Source: Ktedonobacteria bacterium (GTDB lineage: Bacteria; Chloroflexota; Ktedonobacteria; Ktedonobacterales; JACDGC01). Taken from it: a stretch of DNA of 64,000 nucleotides. Location: assembly GCA_027459785.1 (NCBI GenBank), contig DAIDGU010000065.1:1-64000 (forward strand). Reading direction: 5' to 3'. Of the stretch, positions 49,868 to 58,680 are shown in pieces. A program made the translations under genes and the position numbers. The number at the start of each line of letters is the position of its first letter. Position 1 is the first letter of the stretch. The notes beneath the pieces were generated by a model that was given only the letters and a program-made list of their open reading frames with translations, made no database searches and was not told where the DNA came from.

Positions 49868-52800
49868 TTATGCCTGGACGAGCAGGGCGACGGGGAAGTG
49901 CGCCAGCGTCGCCGCTACCGGCAGGCACGGCACGCCGTCGCGGGTGCCGACGACCAGCGTTTGGCCGGTGAAACAGTCGCGGTAGGTACGCCCGGCGTAA
50001 GTGTCGGGCAGGGTGAGCCAGGTGTCATGCCAGACGGCCTGGCCCAGTGGCGGCGCGGGCGCGTCGCCCAGCAACGCGGCGATCAGGCGGGGCGCGATGG
50101 CGATGACCGAGGTGCCGGCATGTTCGCGGGCGAAGGCGCAGGCATGCTGCCAACGGTCGCCGCGCGCTTCCAACGCGCGATACGCGCCCTGCGCGAAGAC
50201 CTCCGGCTTCGCCAGGCGCACCGCCAGCGCCGCCTGGATGGTGTAGAGCTTGCTGCGCCCATCGGCATCGTCATCCAGCAGGGAGCGGCAGAAGGCCGCG
50301 AGGTCGTCTGACTGTGATTCTGTCGCTTCACCCGCACCAGCCTCGAAGGGAACATTGGCCGCGGCGTCGCGGCGCTGACGCAGGTCGGCCAGCAGGGCTT
50401 GGCGCTGCGCGTAATCCACCGGGCGGCGGTTGTCAGGGTCCACCAGGCTGAAGGCCCAAAGCTCAGTCCCCTGGTAAAAGTCCGGCACGCCTGGCGCGGC
50501 CAGCTTCAGCAGCGTCTGCGCCAGCGAATTGTATTGCCCGTAGGCGGCGATGCGGCGCTGGAACGGCAGGAAGTCGCGCAAGAAGGCGTTGTCTGCGCGC
50601 GGATCGAGCAACGTGGCGACGAACGCGCGCAGCGCATCCAGATACTGCTGGTTGGGATTCACCCAACTGGTGTGGCGCTTGGCCTCTTGCGCGGCTTTCT
50701 CCATATACGCCGTCATGCGCTCGCGCAGGTCGGCATGCGCCGCCGGCGTGAGGTCGCCATTGGGCCAGACGCCGATCAGTGTTTGATAGAGCAGGTATTC
50801 GTCGTTGGCCGCGGGCATGTCCGCGCCGCCCACCTCTGGCGTGCGCGCCGCCGCGTTCAGCGCCTGCCAGCGCGCCAGCGCCGCCGCCCACTCGTCCGGC
50901 AGTTCCGCCAACACGTCGATGCGCGCTCGCACGTCCTCGTTGCGCTTGGTGTCGTGCGTCGTCGTCGCCAGCAAGCTATGCGGCCAGCGCGCGGCGCGCG
51001 TCGTATTTTGCTCATGAAAGGCCGTCACCGAGGCACCGAACTGGGCCGGATTTCCGCCGACCTCATTCAAGGACACGAGACGGTTATAGACGTAGAAGGC
51101 CGTGTCCTCCAGGCTTTTCGCCATGATCGGCCCCGTCACCTGCTGAAACTTCATCACAAACGCCAGAATCGCGCGGCGGTCGTCGGGCTGGAACTGGTCG
51201 AGGTTGCGCAAGAGCAATGTATCCGCGATGAAATCGAAGATGCCGCCGGCGATACGCTGATTATGGCGCTTGGCCGCACTGATCGCCGCCAGGATGTACT
51301 GCGTGTCGCGCTCGGCCACGGGCGCGTCCGGCGTCGTATAGGTGCGGTAGACCTGGAAGTACGTGATCGTCTCGCGCAAGGCATAGATAATGGTATTCAG
51401 GGTATAGTCGCGGTAGCGCCGGTTGCGCTCGGTGATGCGTTCCAACTGATGGCCCAGCGCATTGATCTCGCTGGTGAGCGCGCTATTCATAATCAGGCGC
51501 TTGGATTGCTGAACCAGCGTCGAATAGGCGACATAGTTCTTGCTGAACTCCTGATAGATGCGCGTGAGCGCCGCCTCGTTCTCGCGCGGGACACACACAT
51601 CATTGACGGCGTTCATGAAATCATAGCCCGTCGTGCCTGCCACCGGCCAATTTAGCGGCAACGGCTCGTGTTCCGATAAAATCTTCTCTACGACGAGATA
51701 CAACGGCCAGGGATGTGCCGTCGCATAGCTGCCGGCGAGCGTCGCGCGCCACGTAGCCAGCGCTTCTTCCACGCGCGCCCGAAGGTCACTGTCATCGTCC
51801 ACATCTGTGTCCGCGTCCGCTGCTGCCTGGTCGCGCAACCAGGCTCGCGCATGCTCCGTCACATAGCGATCCTGCAACCAGCGAAAATACTGCGCCGGAT
51901 CCCACAGGCCATCGGGGTGGTCGATGCGCAGCCCCGTCACCTGGCCGGCGGCCAGCAACCGGAAAAGCAGCGCGTGCGTCGCATCGAAGACTTCGGGATC
52001 TTCCATGTGGATCGCGGCCAGTTCATCGATGTCAAAGAAACGACGATAGTTGATCTCCTCGGCGGCGACACGCCAATACGCGGGGCGGTATGACTGCGCG
52101 GCGATGAGGGCGTCCAACAGATCGAAGCTGGCGGGATCACCCGGCGTGCCATTGAACTCGCGCACGGTCGCGTCGATGGCTTCGCGCACACCTTCGCTGC
52201 TGGTATAGAGGGCGGCGATGCGGCGTTTCGTCACTTCCTTCTCGCGGTTGCGTTCCACCAGGCGGTCGGGGTCGGTCTCGGTCGGCGGCGGCAGGTGATC
52301 CAGCGCGGTGATGATGCTTTCCCACTCCTGGATGTCGGCGTGGTCGTCTCCCAGCGCGGCCTTCACCGCTGGCAAACGATAACTCAGCAGCGCGCGATAG
52401 GTGCGCGGCGCGATGGGCAGCGGCAAGCTAGCATAGACCTTCAGCGTGAAGGCACCGTTATCATAGTCTACCTGCATCGCGCCATGTTCCAGCGCCAGCC
52501 CATACTCCTCGCCCAAAATCGGCAACAGGACTTTATTGGCGATCTCCACTTTCACCGGTTGCCAATCGATATCGAAATAGCGCGCGTAGATCGAGCTGGG
52601 GCCGTTTTCCAGCACGTCCATCCACCAGCCATTGCACTCGCAGTTGATGCCCATGTGGTTCGGTACTACATCCACCAGCAGGCCCATCCCGCGCGCCCGC
52701 AAGTCCGCCGCGAAGGCGGCGAAGTCGTCCTCCGTTCCCAATTCGGGATTCAGTCGCCCGTGATCGCAGATATCGTAGCCGTGCATGCTGCCCGGTCGCG

Positions 52801-52969
52801 CCATCAAGATCGGCGACACGTAGCAATCACTGATCCCCAGATCCGCCAGATACGGCACGATCGCCCGTGCGTCCTGAAACGTGAACTGCGCGTGCAATTG
52901 CAGGCGATAGGTCGCCCGTGGCACGCGCGGCGGCGGGATGATCGCTCCCGCCAGGTCTGGTGTCGTCAT
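49868..52969 (-). CDS. treY: malto-oligosyltrehalose synthase
   Basis: Predicted 1033-aa GH13 enzyme that converts the reducing-end maltose unit of glucan chains into a trehalosyl unit. Starts with the TreY signature PRATYRLQLHAQFTF; DVVPNHMG (region I), nucleophile Asp350 in GLRIDHPDGLWDP, general acid Glu in VVEKILSEHEPLP, and TTTHDTKRNEDVRAR. Longer than many TreY (about 700-950 aa). ATG has GGGGAG 5 nt upstream. Third gene of the treZ-GH57-treY cluster. Confidence 0.95.
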   Translation of the reverse strand: MTTPDLAGAIIPPPRVPRATYRLQLHAQFTFQDARAIVPYLADLGISDCYVSPILMARPGSMHGYDICDHGRLNPELGTEDDFAAFAADLRARGMGLLVDVVPNHMGINCECNGWWMDVLENGPSSIYARYFDIDWQPVKVEIANKVLLPILGEEYGLALEHGAMQVDYDNGAFTLKVYASLPLPIAPRTYRALLSYRLPAVKAALGDDHADIQEWESIITALDHLPPPTETDPDRLVERNREKEVTKRRIAALYTSSEGVREAIDATVREFNGTPGDPASFDLLDALIAAQSYRPAYWRVAAEEINYRRFFDIDELAAIHMEDPEVFDATHALLFRLLAAGQVTGLRIDHPDGLWDPAQYFRWLQDRYVTEHARAWLRDQAAADADTDVDDDSDLRARVEEALATWRATLAGSYATAHPWPLYLVVEKILSEHEPLPLNWPVAGTTGYDFMNAVNDVCVPRENEAALTRIYQEFSKNYVAYSTLVQQSKRLIMNSALTSEINALGHQLERITERNRRYRDYTLNTIIYALRETITYFQVYRTYTTPDAPVAERDTQYILAAISAAKRHNQRIAGGIFDFIADTLLLRNLDQFQPDDRRAILAFVMKFQQVTGPIMAKSLEDTAFYVYNRLVSLNEVGGNPAQFGASVTAFHEQNTTRAARWPHSLLATTTHDTKRNEDVRARIDVLAELPDEWAAALARWQALNAAARTPEVGGADMPAANDEYLLYQTLIGVWPNGDLTPAAHADLRERMTAYMEKAAQEAKRHTSWVNPNQQYLDALRAFVATLLDPRADNAFLRDFLPFQRRIAAYGQYNSLAQTLLKLAAPGVPDFYQGTELWAFSLVDPDNRRPVDYAQRQALLADLRQRRDAAANVPFEAGAGEATESQSDDLAAFCRSLLDDDADGRSKLYTIQAALAVRLAKPEVFAQGAYRALEARGDRWQHACAFAREHAGTSVIAIAPRLIAALLGDAPAPPLGQAVWHDTWLTLPDTYAGRTYRDCFTGQTLVVGTRDGVPCLPVAATLAHFPVALLVQA

Positions 52970-53038
52970 GATTGCTCCCCTCAGCCTGCCGATAAAAGGC
53001 CAGTAACGGGCCAGATGTTCGCACAGCGTCGGGCAAGA

Positions 53039-55459
53039 TCACACTTGCACGCCCAACAGATCGCCCAGGTGCGCGAACTGCGCCCACCAGGCGCGCGCTT
53101 CCTCGCCATCATCGCCACGCGCGCGGAACTCCTCGCCGTGGCGCTGCAACAGATCATAGTAGACATTCTGGGCGTGCCATAAGTCAACCTCACCCGGCAC
53201 GGCGTGCGCTTCCTCCACGACAGCGACGGTGCGCGCCAGGCAATCGGGGTCGTCTGGTGTGGCGCGGAAGTCATCGATGATCGCATTGACGCGCAGCTTC
53301 ATCCGATAGGCTAAATCCGCGTCATTGAGCTGCGCGCCGGCAAGCTCGGCCTCGTGCAGCAGTTGCTTAATCTCATCGGGATTCAGCGGATCATGCTCGA
53401 TGGCAGCGCGCAGCCGCGCTTGCAGCGCCGTCTCGGCGGCGAACTTCAGCACATCCGGCGGCGTCAGCCCCTGGCCGGTCAGGAAGCGCAGCAGGACCAC
53501 GCTGCGATCATAGATCGCCTGGTTCGCCGCCTCCGCCGCGTCACGCTCGTCGCCCATGAGGATGTCGAGGATCTTCACCTGCTCGTCGCGGAACAATTGG
53601 CTCAGCGTATACAGGCGGCGGTCGAAGTTATCGTCCAGCAGGCGCACCGTCTCCGCGAGGTCGGCGCGGTCGAAGGCGCTGCTCAGCTCCTGTGCCAGCG
53701 TCGTGTATTCCTCTGCGGAGCGCGTCTGGCGCACGCCGCCGGTCAGGTTATGGTTCTCGAAGTGCAGCGCGGTATAGCTGAATTCGTCCGTCTCGCGCGT
53801 GATGTGCGAGGTCAAGCGCGCCCGGCCCACGACCAGCCGCGCTTTGCCCGCCGAAAACATCTGCTGCTCGTTGCGTGCCACAGTGTAGCAGTAGATCGCG
53901 GCCTCATCAGGATAATCCTCGAAAAGATCGCTCAGGGCGTAGTGCGCCATGACTTTCTTCAGGCTGATCTGGGTTGGCTTGACCCATTTCTCGTAGATGC
54001 GCTGGCCGTCGCCGTGTTCGGGCAGATTGCTCTTGACCTGCGCCAGTCGCGCCAGGAACTCCGTTTCGACCTGCTCGCCGCACCACGACTGCGCCAGTTG
54101 CACGGCGCGGGCAGCATATTCGATCACTTGCACCGTTTCGATGCCCGATAGCTCGTCGAAAAACCAACCGCAACTGGTATACATCAGGAGGGCGTGACGC
54201 TGCATCTCCAACAGCTTGAGCGCGGCGACTTCCTCCTCATCGCTCAGAGCGCGCCCGGCCCACTCGGCCAGTTTGGTCTGAACGTTCTCCGGCGCGCGAT
54301 CCAGGATGATGGCGATATACTGATCGCGCACCGCCCAGGGGTCGGCGAAAAAGGCGTGGGCTTGCTCTGCGTAGACCGGCGCGAGGGTATCGCGCAGCCA
54401 ATCCAGCGCGGCGCGCAGGGGCAAACGCCACTCCTGGTTCCACTGCGGATAGCCGCCACTGTTGCAGCCGCAATCGCTGCGCCAGCGCTCGATGCCGTGC
54501 ATGCAGCTCCACGACGTATCCTCGATGATCTGCACCTCATGCGTGGGCGGGTGCTGTTCCAGGAATTCGCCGTAGTTGGTGATGGTGGCGATGCCCTGCT
54601 GCTCGATATAGTGCAGCGCGTAAGCCAGCGCCATATCCGCGTGGCGGAAGTGGTGGCCATAGGTCTCGCCGTCGGTGGCGATATGCACCAATTGCGCCTC
54701 GTCACGCCCGTCGTTGAACGCGCCCGCCAGCCGCTGGGCGAAGCCCTCGCCGGAATCCAGCAGATGCTCGAAGCCGACGGCGCGCGAGATGGGTCCGTCA
54801 TAGAAGAAGAGCGCAATGGATTTGCCCGACGGCAGGTATTGGCGATAGGCCCGCGTCGGATCGATCCGCGCGCCCGCCACGTCCTCCCAGTTTTCCGCGC
54901 CGAGCGGGCGCACGCGCCCTGCCTGATGGGGGGCCAGGATAGTGAAGGCGATGCCGCACTCCGCCAGCACCTCCAGCGTGGCGATATCCACCGCCGTTTC
55001 CGCCAGCCACATACCCTCCGGCATGCGCCCGAAGCGCGCGGTGAAGTCCGCGATGCCCCAGCGCACCTGCGTATACTTGTCGCGTTCGTTCGCCAGCGGC
55101 ATGATCATATGATTATAGACCTGTGCCAGCGCCGAGCCGTGGCCGGAGAAGCGTTCCTGGCTCTGGCGATCCGCCGCCAATACGGCCTCATACGTTTCGG
55201 GGTCTTGCGTTGCCAGCCAGAGCAGCAGCGTTGGCCCAAAATTGAAGCTCATGTGGGCATAATTGTTGGTGATCTCGGCGATCTTGCCATCCCCGTTGAG
55301 GATGCGCGAGGCAGCGTTGGCGGCGTAGCTTTCCGCCGCGATGCGCGCGTTCCAGTCATGGTAAGGATACGCCGATGCCTGCATCTCCACCGCTTCCAGC
55401 CACGGATTCTCGCGGGGGGGCTGGTAGAAATGACCATGAATACAAATGTAGCGTTCCAT
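53039..55459 (-). CDS. GH57 glycoside hydrolase with DUF3536
   Basis: Predicted 806-aa protein. ATG at 55459 begins the family start MERYICIHGHFYQPPRENPW; reading further upstream runs into repeat R4. The N-terminal half is a GH57-type (beta/alpha)7 barrel (YPYHDWNARIAAESY, ITNNYAHMSFNFGPTLL, MWLAETAVD with the likely catalytic Glu) and the C-terminal half is DUF3536 (LARLAQVKSNLPEHGDGQRIYEKWV). Such proteins are linked to alpha-glucan/glycogen metabolism. It sits between treZ and treY, implying action on the same glucan; its exact reaction is unknown. Confidence 0.9.
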   Translation of the reverse strand: MERYICIHGHFYQPPRENPWLEAVEMQASAYPYHDWNARIAAESYAANAASRILNGDGKIAEITNNYAHMSFNFGPTLLLWLATQDPETYEAVLAADRQSQERFSGHGSALAQVYNHMIMPLANERDKYTQVRWGIADFTARFGRMPEGMWLAETAVDIATLEVLAECGIAFTILAPHQAGRVRPLGAENWEDVAGARIDPTRAYRQYLPSGKSIALFFYDGPISRAVGFEHLLDSGEGFAQRLAGAFNDGRDEAQLVHIATDGETYGHHFRHADMALAYALHYIEQQGIATITNYGEFLEQHPPTHEVQIIEDTSWSCMHGIERWRSDCGCNSGGYPQWNQEWRLPLRAALDWLRDTLAPVYAEQAHAFFADPWAVRDQYIAIILDRAPENVQTKLAEWAGRALSDEEEVAALKLLEMQRHALLMYTSCGWFFDELSGIETVQVIEYAARAVQLAQSWCGEQVETEFLARLAQVKSNLPEHGDGQRIYEKWVKPTQISLKKVMAHYALSDLFEDYPDEAAIYCYTVARNEQQMFSAGKARLVVGRARLTSHITRETDEFSYTALHFENHNLTGGVRQTRSAEEYTTLAQELSSAFDRADLAETVRLLDDNFDRRLYTLSQLFRDEQVKILDILMGDERDAAEAANQAIYDRSVVLLRFLTGQGLTPPDVLKFAAETALQARLRAAIEHDPLNPDEIKQLLHEAELAGAQLNDADLAYRMKLRVNAIIDDFRATPDDPDCLARTVAVVEEAHAVPGEVDLWHAQNVYYDLLQRHGEEFRARGDDGEEARAWWAQFAHLGDLLGVQV

Positions 55460-55487
55460 AGGAGTCACAATGTCCTTTCGGGGAGGT

Positions 55488-55562
55488 GGCCCCACCCCCA
55501 GCCCCTCCCCATCTGCGGATGGAGAGGGGAGCACAGACGTGGGGCGGGCATGCCTGTCCGCC
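55488..55562. repeat. R4 repeat, second 75-bp copy
   Basis: GGCCCCACCCCCAGCCCCTC to a palindromic GGGCATGCCTGTCC end, nearly identical to 28373-28447. It lies between treZ and the GH57 gene, directly upstream of the GH57 ribosome site. Confidence 0.85.
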
Positions 55563-55613
55563 AGGTGGTCGTGAGGGCGAATATGCTGCCTGTTTGTACA
55601 ACAACGTTTCTCG

Positions 55614-57479
55614 TCAGGTCATGACATGCTCCAATAACACAAACGAGCGGGCGGGTAGTGTTACTTCGGCCTCGCCGTCAACACTCAGGGCCGGCGGAAA
55701 ATCCGTTGCGGCTTGTGGCTGCGCGGGATCGTGCCAGCGGGCGTCTGCGGATGCCAACAGTGTGCGCCAAGGGCCCGGCGGCAACGGCAGGTGCGCCGTC
55801 ACGGTCTCCGTGCCGAAATGCAAGAGCGCCAGGATCTCCTGGTCCTGGTGCCAGCGGCGCAGGGTGATCATCCGCTGGCCGGCAAAACCTAACACCACCT
55901 GGTCGTCTTTGCTCAGATGCCGCAACGCCGGCAGCGCGCGGCGCAAGCGCAGCAACTCAGCGTAGAGCGCCCGTAGCCCGGCATGCCAGCCGGCCTGGGC
56001 CTCCGCCGGATCGAGCTTGGCGGCCTGGAAGGTCGCCTCATCCTGCGGATCGGGCGCGATCCCCTGCCAGGCGAAGGCCGCGAACTCCGCCTGACGCCCC
56101 GCGCGCACCGCCGCGATCAGGTCAGGGTCGCCGTGGCTGGTGAAAAACGGGAACGGCTGGGTCGCGCCATATTCCTCGCCCATGAAGAGCAGCGGCAGGT
56201 AGGGCGACAGCACCACCACGCCCGCCGCCAAGCGCAGCCCTGCCGGTGGCACGAGTTGGCTGAGGCGCTCGCCCAGCAGCCGATTGCCCACCTGATCGTG
56301 GTTCTGGCTGCCCACGACGAAGCGTTCCGCTGGCACATGGCGCGCGGAGGAGCCGTGGCGGCGCCCGCGCACAACCGAATAGTCGCCGGCATAGGTATAC
56401 CCGTCGCGCAGCGCCCGCACCAGATGATCAATGCCGCCGAAGTCGCCATAATAGCCTGCCTGCTCGCCCGTCAGCAAGGTGTGCAGCGCGTGGTGCAGAT
56501 CATCGCTCCATTGAGCATCCAGCCCATAGCCGTTGCGCTGCGGCGGCTCGACCAAGCGCGGATCGTTCAGGTCGCTCTCCGCGATAAGGTAGACGTGCCG
56601 GTTCAGGCGCTCGCCCGCCGCATGCACCGCTTCCGCCAGTTCCGTCAGGAACATGTGCGCCGAAAAATCGGTGATGGCTTGCACGGCGTCCAGGCGGAGC
56701 GCGTCCACGTGGAACTCTGCCACCCACTGCACGGCGTTCTGGATGAAGAAGCCGCGCACGTCGTCGCTGCCAGCGTCATCGAAATTCAGCGCACGGCCCC
56801 AGGGCGTCTTGTACTTGTCGGTGAAATACGGCCCGAATTCGCTCAGATAATTGCCTTCCGGCCCCAGATGGTTATAGACGACATCCAGCACCACGGCCAG
56901 CCCGCGCGCGTGGCAGGCGTCTACCAGCCGCACGAAGCCCGCCGGCCCGCCATAGGAATGCTGAACGGCGAAGAGGTCCACGCCGTCGTAGCCCCAATTA
57001 CGGCCACCCGGAAACTGGGCGATGGGCATGATCTCCACCGCCGTGATCCCCAAAGCCACCAGGGCATCCAGGCGCGGGATGATCGCGTCGAACGTCCCTT
57101 GCGGCGTGAAGGTGCCGACGTGCAATTCATAGAAAATATAGTCCGCCAGCGCCACCCCCGGCCAATGCGCGTCCGTCCAGCCAGCATAGGGCGCGACCAC
57201 CGCCGAGGGGCCATGCACGCCATCGGGCTGCCAGCGCGACGCCGGATCGGGCCGCTCGCGTCCATCTGGAAAGCGCACCATATAACGCGCGCCCGGCGGC
57301 ACATCCGCCACCTCGGCACGGTGATAACCCTCCGGCGTCCGCGCGAGGGGGATGATGCGCTCCTGGGGAGCGAAAATATGCACCGCCAGTGCCGCCTGGT
57401 CCGGCGACCACACACAGAACCGGCAGCCGCCGCCCGCCAGTACCCGCGCCCCCACTTCATAGGCTTTGCCATATCGCAT
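55614..57479 (-). CDS. treZ: malto-oligosyltrehalose trehalohydrolase
   Basis: Predicted 621-aa GH13 enzyme releasing free trehalose from the maltooligosyl-trehalose made by TreY. N-terminal CBM48-like domain (FCVWSPDQAALAVHIF), then YELHVGTFTPQGTFDAI, DVVYNHLGPEGNYL, nucleophile Asp264 in VDALRLDAVQAI, general acid Glu in LIAESDLNDPRL and SQNHDQVGNRLLGER. Full length for the family. It is the first gene of the cluster; the ribosome site is weak. TreX (debranching) is not in the window. Confidence 0.95.
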   Translation of the reverse strand: MRYGKAYEVGARVLAGGGCRFCVWSPDQAALAVHIFAPQERIIPLARTPEGYHRAEVADVPPGARYMVRFPDGRERPDPASRWQPDGVHGPSAVVAPYAGWTDAHWPGVALADYIFYELHVGTFTPQGTFDAIIPRLDALVALGITAVEIMPIAQFPGGRNWGYDGVDLFAVQHSYGGPAGFVRLVDACHARGLAVVLDVVYNHLGPEGNYLSEFGPYFTDKYKTPWGRALNFDDAGSDDVRGFFIQNAVQWVAEFHVDALRLDAVQAITDFSAHMFLTELAEAVHAAGERLNRHVYLIAESDLNDPRLVEPPQRNGYGLDAQWSDDLHHALHTLLTGEQAGYYGDFGGIDHLVRALRDGYTYAGDYSVVRGRRHGSSARHVPAERFVVGSQNHDQVGNRLLGERLSQLVPPAGLRLAAGVVVLSPYLPLLFMGEEYGATQPFPFFTSHGDPDLIAAVRAGRQAEFAAFAWQGIAPDPQDEATFQAAKLDPAEAQAGWHAGLRALYAELLRLRRALPALRHLSKDDQVVLGFAGQRMITLRRWHQDQEILALLHFGTETVTAHLPLPPGPWRTLLASADARWHDPAQPQAATDFPPALSVDGEAEVTLPARSFVLLEHVMT

Positions 57480-57818
57480 TGTTGGCTTGTCCCTTGTTCA
57501 CGCTTTGGATGATGTTGAGTTTACAAGCATGAGCCATGCCACCGTTCAAGCGCCAATCGGAATACCGTTTTCCACCCGCATTTTCCCGCCCATTTTGCCA
57601 GGAAGTCAGGGTGTTGCAAATGTTCGCCGTTGCGGTTAAAAGGAGTCAACTCATAATAAATGAGATCATACTTTGGTGCAACTCGTCTAGCGACCAAAAT
57701 CCGCATGCGAGATATTTTGTCCTCTTGTGACCTTCGCACATGATCCGCTGGTTCGTCGCCATCGCAGCGCGTATAATAGATAAACGACAAGTGCGGTAGA
57801 AATAAGAGGAGGCGCAGG
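57480..57818. other. intergenic region between treZ and HTH gene
   Basis: 339 bp, A+T-richer than its flanks. It holds TATAAT at 57772-57777 facing the HTH gene (no good -35) and a small inverted repeat CTCAT-AATAA-ATGAG. A 61-codon minus-strand frame (57521-57706) has no support beyond its length. Confidence 0.4.
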
Positions 57819-58274
57819 ATGGCGCGCTGGCGTTCATTAGAGGAATACACCCCGATCGCGCGGCTGTTGGTCGAATATATGTGGGCGCAGCGCCCGCCGC
57901 TACTGCCGTCGCAATTCGCAGAGCAGATGGGCATTCCCAAGCAGGCGGTATCGCGCTGGCTCAGCGCCCAGGCCGATCCCGACCCGGCACATCTGGTGCG
58001 CATCGCGCAGCGCACGCCCTTACGGCTCCTCGATCTCTTCCTCACCGCTGGCTATACCACGCCAGACTATCCCATCTTCGACCGCGCCGGCGCGTGGGAG
58101 CTGGTGCTGGAGCGCGTGCGCGTTGCCGACACGCTCACCGACGAACAACGGGCGAGCATCATCACCGCGTTAGAGGCGCTGCAAGCCGCCGAACCGGCAC
58201 CGTCATCTATCCCAATACCAGCAACGGCTAATGAAGGTGCCGACGAGGAACAGGGCGAAGATGAAGAAACATAG
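57819..58274 (+). CDS. helix-turn-helix protein, XRE-like
   Basis: Predicted 151-aa DNA-binding protein. ATG follows AGGAGG by 6 nt. A lambda-repressor-like helix-turn-helix spans about residues 12-75 (PSQFAEQMGIPKQAVSRWLS, then HLVRIAQRTPLRLLDLFLTAGY). A helical segment (DTLTDEQRASIITALEALQ) and an acidic Glu-rich tail follow. It is divergent from treZ and may regulate the trehalose genes, but nothing proves this. Confidence 0.8.
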   Translation: MARWRSLEEYTPIARLLVEYMWAQRPPLLPSQFAEQMGIPKQAVSRWLSAQADPDPAHLVRIAQRTPLRLLDLFLTAGYTTPDYPIFDRAGAWELVLERVRVADTLTDEQRASIITALEALQAAEPAPSSIPIPATANEGADEEQGEDEET

Positions 58275-58330
58275 TTGCTGCGGTAGCTTAGAGCAACAAG
58301 CGCTGCCATTGTTCATGCGGGGGGTTGGAT

Positions 58331-58442
58331 GCGGGCGGTGGCAGCGTGCCAGGGACGAGCGGGCGGTGGCAGCGTGCCAGGGACGAGCGGGCAGTGGCAG
58401 CGTGCCAGGGACGAGCGGGCAGTGGCAGCGTGCCAGGGACGA
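58331..58442. repeat. 28-bp tandem repeat, four copies
   Basis: Four units of GCGGGC(G/A)GTGGCAGCGTGCC plus AGGGACGA, starting at 58331, 58359, 58387 and 58415. Units 1-2 are identical and units 3-4 share one G-to-A change. The array runs directly into the R1 element. Confidence 0.9.
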
Positions 58443-58565
58443 GCGGGCGGTTGAAACCGCGCCTAAGCGCCTAGCGGCGACGAAGTCCGCCGTCGCGGAC
58501 TACCTCCAGTCCACGTAGGTGGACTTCGTGGCGGCACGCCCTTAGGCGCGGTTTCAACCGCCCGC
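58443..58565. mobile_element. R1 full-length MITE-like element
   Basis: 123-bp element with perfect 25-bp terminal inverted repeats (58443-58467 and 58541-58565; GCGGGCGGTTGAAACCGC at the tip) and internal hairpins AGTCCGC-N4-GCGGACT. Parts recur at 25-84 and 16107-16152. It has no coding capacity, as in miniature inverted-repeat or REP-like elements. 58566-58680 contains further degenerate Pro-codon-like GCC/CCG-rich sequence. Confidence 0.8.
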
Positions 58566-58680
58566 CGTCCCCCGCCCGCGTCTTGGCGCATCGCCAACCG
58601 CCTGCCGTCCCCGCCCTGGCACCCGCCGTCCCTGGACCACTGTCTACCCGTTTTTCATCAACCATCACCCGCGCCCGTCG

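Noticed and set aside
57521..57706. 61-codon minus-strand frame upstream of treZ (MRILVARR start)
   Set aside because: GAGGA is 13 nt away, there is no recognisable family and codon use is unremarkable; left as intergenic.
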